DNA from: CAVWCQ01 sp963753545
GTDB taxonomy: Bacteria > Chloroflexota > Anaerolineae > Aggregatilineales > Aggregatilineaceae
Length of the DNA: 64,000 nt
Assembly (NCBI GenBank): GCA_963753545.1
Contig: CAVWCQ010000008.1
Location: forward strand, 1-64,000
Direction of reading: 5' to 3'
The translations under genes were made by a program, and so were the position numbers. The notes beneath the pieces are model-generated. The model was not told the origin of the DNA and did no database searches. It saw only the letters and a program-made list of their open reading frames with translations. Within the stretch, counting starts at the first letter, position 1; each line of letters starts with the position of its first letter. Shown piece after piece: positions 61,605 through 64,000 of this stretch.

Positions 61605-61632
61605 TTGACTTGAACTTGACCGCTGGTATAAT
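61605..61632 (+). promoter_or_regulatory. Strong sigma-70 promoter of the MgtE-like gene
   Basis: TTGACT (61605-61610), a 16-base spacer and TATAAT (61627-61632), a perfect -10, 46 bases before the gene start. Confidence 0.8.
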
Positions 61633-61677
61633 CAGCCCGACACGATCAACAAAATATGACTCGACCCGGAGCGCTGC

Positions 61678-62944
61678 ATGCCCTTTTTCGCCGGAGATAT
61701 CTTCATCAGCGACGTGTACAAACATCCGGTTCTCGATCAGACCGGTGAGGAGATCGGGAAGCTCAAGGATATCACGGTCGGACTTGGGCGATCCCTTTCC
61801 CGCGGTCACGACGCTGGTCGCGGTCTCCGGCAAAAACACCTTCCTTATCACCTGGGACCAGGTCAATCTCTTCAATAAACGCGTGATCTCGGTTAACGTT
61901 CTGCGGAAGGACCTTCACCCGTCCGAACCCGCGCCTTCGGACATTCTGATCAGCAGGGACCTTCTGGACAAACAGATCGTGGACATCAATGGCGCCAAGC
62001 TAGTGCGCGTCAACGATCTCCGATTGGGCGATGTGAACGGAAAGATGTGCCTGGTCGCCGTCGACATCGGCCTTCGGGGCATCCTGCGGAGGCTCAATCT
62101 CGAGGCGAGGGGAGAGCGCTTCCTTTCGTTGTTCCGGTACCGTTTGCCAAACACCCTGATCGGATGGCATTATCTCCAACCGGTTGAGCCGAAACTCTCG
62201 CGTCTCACCCTGACAATTTCCCGACAAAAGGCCTCAAAACTGCATCCGGCGGACCTCGCGGAGATCATCAGCGAGTTCTCGCAGAAGGAGCGGACCGTGA
62301 TTTTTGGAACGCTCGACGTGGAGACAGCAGCCGAGGCCCTGCACGAACTGGAGCCCAGCGTCCAGGCGGACATCATTGACGATATGTCCAAGGATAAGGC
62401 GTCCGACATCCTCGAGCAGATGCCTCCAGACGAAGCCGCAGACGTTCTTGGCGACCTGCCTGAACATAAAGCGCAGGAACTTATCAACCTTATGGAGAAG
62501 GATGAAGCCCAGGACGTACAGGAACTTATGGAACACGAAGAGGATACCGCCGGTGGTCTCATGACCACTGAGTATCTTGCGTTCCCGCCGGACATGACCG
62601 TTGAGGATGCCATCCGTGAGCTCCGGCTCGAGGCACCCGATGTTGAAACCGTCTACTATCTCTATATCCTCGATGATCAGGAGCGACTTCTCGGCGTCGT
62701 GACGCTCAAGGACCTGATCCTTGCCAGACCGGAGACCATGATCAAGGACATCATGCGATCGCCGGTCAAGACGCTGTCGGTGGAGGCCGAACAGAACGAT
62801 GTGGCCGAATTCATTTCGAAGTACAATCTGTTGGCCGCTCCCGTCGTTGACGAGAACATGGTACTGCGGGGTATCGTGACGGTCGATGACGTTGTTGACT
62901 TCCTTCTGCCGCCTGCTTCGAGAAAACGCAGGAGAAAAATGTAA
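61678..62944 (+). CDS. PRC-barrel, MgtE N-domain and CBS protein without membrane domain (one frameshift)
   Basis: About 422 residues. ATG 61678 opens a PRC-barrel-like part (FFAGDIFISDVYKHPVLDQTGEEIGKLKDITV). After a shift near 61790 a second such segment follows (DLLDKQIVDINGAKLVRVNDLRL), then the MgtE N-terminal helical superhelix (LHPADLAEIISEFSQKERTVIFGTLD, QMPPDEAADVLGDLPEHKAQELI, EDTAGGLMTTEYLAFP) and paired CBS domains (YLYILDDQERLLGVVTLKDL, LAAPVVDENMVLRGIVTVDDVVDFL). It stops at RKRRRKM with no membrane segment, so it is the Mg2+-sensing half of MgtE alone. Confidence 0.88.
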
Positions 62945-63031
62945 TCCACCCGCTCTTGCCGATCACCGTATCCCCAATCCATTGATCCTCCCGGCAGCGG
63001 CTCCAATGTCCCGGGAGCATGAGGCTGATCC

Positions 63032-64000
63032 GTGAAACTGTTCGAACGCATCAAGAACAAATTAATGCAGAGCCGGTTCCTCGTGGTGCTGTCAGTTATC
63101 GGGCCGGGGTTCATTGCGGGGAACGCGGGAAACGATGCCGGCGGCATCGCCACGTACTCCATCGTGGGAGCACGCGAGGGGTATGGGCTCCTGTGGGCGC
63201 TCATCCTCATCACCTTCGCCCTGGCAGTGATCCAGGAGATGTCATCGCGGATGGGCGTCGTGACCGGCAAAGGCTTCGGCGACCTGGTGCGGGAACAGTT
63301 CGGGATCCGCGTGACGCTTGCCATCATGGCGCTGTTTGTCTTCGCGAACCTGACCATCATGATCGCCGAGTTCGCCGGCATCGCTGCGAGCATGGAGCTC
63401 TTCGGCGTGCACAAGCATATTTCCGTGCCGATCTCCGCGTTCGTTGTCTGGTTCATCGTCGTAAAAGGGAATTTCAAACAGGTGGAGCGGCTCCTGATTG
63501 CCATCAGCCTGATCTACCTCACCTACGTGTTTTCCGGCATCATGTCCAACCCCCCCTGGAAAGAAGTCGCCCGGCAGATCATGGTGCCGCACATCAGGCT
63601 CGATAAGGACTATCTGCTGCTCTTTATAACCATGGTGGGAACGACGATCACTCCGTACATGCAGTTCTATCTGCAGTCGGCCGTAGTGGACAAGGGGATC
63701 CGCGTCGATGAGTACCGGTATGCCAAGTTTGACGTCTACGCCGGGTCCTTCATGACGGTGTTCATCGCATTTTTCATCGTGCTCAGCACCGGGACCATCT
63801 TGCATCCTGCCGGCGTGATCGTTGATTCCGCTGAGAATGCGGCACAGGCGCTACAGCCCCTGGCAGGCGATTTTGCTTCTCATCTGTTCGCCATTGGCCT
63901 GCTGAACGCATCGTTCCTTGCGGCCTTTGTCCTGCCGCTGGCAACGGCCTACGGCCTTTCGGAGGCGTTCGGGTGGGAGTCGGGGATCAACAAGACGTTC
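63032..64000 (+). CDS. Nramp-family divalent metal transporter (partial)
   Basis: GTG 63032 opens a polytopic membrane protein that runs off the window end (323 residues seen, no frameshift). The N-terminus LVVLSVIGPGFIAGNAGNDAGGIATYS is the Nramp helix-1 region, but the DPGN metal motif is replaced by DAGG (residues 35-38). In helix 6 the usual MPH is replaced: GTTITPYMQFYLQS (about residues 203-216). Na+/H+-coupled or channel-like transport of Mn, Fe or Mg is possible. It lies 88 bases after the MgtE-type sensor gene, probably in one transcript. Confidence 0.88.
   Translation, partial: MKLFERIKNKLMQSRFLVVLSVIGPGFIAGNAGNDAGGIATYSIVGAREGYGLLWALILITFALAVIQEMSSRMGVVTGKGFGDLVREQFGIRVTLAIMALFVFANLTIMIAEFAGIAASMELFGVHKHISVPISAFVVWFIVVKGNFKQVERLLIAISLIYLTYVFSGIMSNPPWKEVARQIMVPHIRLDKDYLLLFITMVGTTITPYMQFYLQSAVVDKGIRVDEYRYAKFDVYAGSFMTVFIAFFIVLSTGTILHPAGVIVDSAENAAQALQPLAGDFASHLFAIGLLNASFLAAFVLPLATAYGLSEAFGWESGINKTF

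Overview
The window is 64 kb of bacterial chromosome, GC-rich in coding regions with AT-rich islands between genes. The gene mix is a membrane-anchored periplasmic [NiFe] hydrogenase, c-type haem sensors, sigma-54 activators, RemA, a roadblock protein and many short dispersed repeats. This suggests an anaerobic, hydrogen-using bacterium, perhaps Nitrospirota or a deltaproteobacterial-type lineage. That placement is inference from gene content only. Many genes are broken by single-base insertions or deletions although the protein continues in another frame. This looks like uncorrected sequence error rather than decay, so such genes are given here as one CDS each, with approximate breakpoints.

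Layout. 0-3 kb: S-adenosylhomocysteinase with a hairpin leader, an EamA transporter and a small cytochrome c. 3-14.7 kb: a complete hydrogenase locus, with structural genes in hybO-hybA-hybB-hybC order behind a sigma-54-type promoter, then a maturation protease and hypC-A-B-F-D-E. The large subunit has an in-frame TGA where the second L1 nickel-ligand cysteine should be, followed at once by a SECIS-like hairpin. hypF carries several dispersed-repeat insertions. 14.8-16.7 kb: vapBC and two unknown genes. 16.7-21.7 kb: a nucleoside transporter, a membrane protein with an RMD1/DUF155-like partner, a GEMM-I-like riboswitch ahead of a CBS protein, a CAP-domain protein and rpmB. 21.8-32.6 kb: recG, prepilin peptidase with a kinase/sigma-54 regulator pair, ligA, nfo and a MATE transporter. 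33-37.5 kb (minus strand): a sigma-54 regulator, a histidine kinase whose periplasmic domain has a CXXCH haem site, and a CheY-like protein. 37.7-41.5 kb: tldD, a diguanylate cyclase also with a periplasmic CXXCH, and a MogA/MoaB protein.

41.7-64 kb is mostly housekeeping: a YIP1-type protein, a DUF2752 protein, ROK glucokinase, lepA, lepB, yicC-remA-gmk-rpoZ-coaBC, a TPR/roadblock pair, aroQ, an M24 peptidase, efp, accB, accC, thiE, livK, livH, a standalone AICAR transformylase, a PhoU-like protein, and a soluble MgtE-type sensor next to an Nramp-family transporter (cut by the window end).

Themes: H2 oxidation feeding the quinone pool with its full maturation set; haem-c sensing linked to a two-component system and to c-di-GMP, with a candidate c-di-GMP-type riboswitch in the same window; and dispersed repeats that lie both between genes and inside coding sequence.
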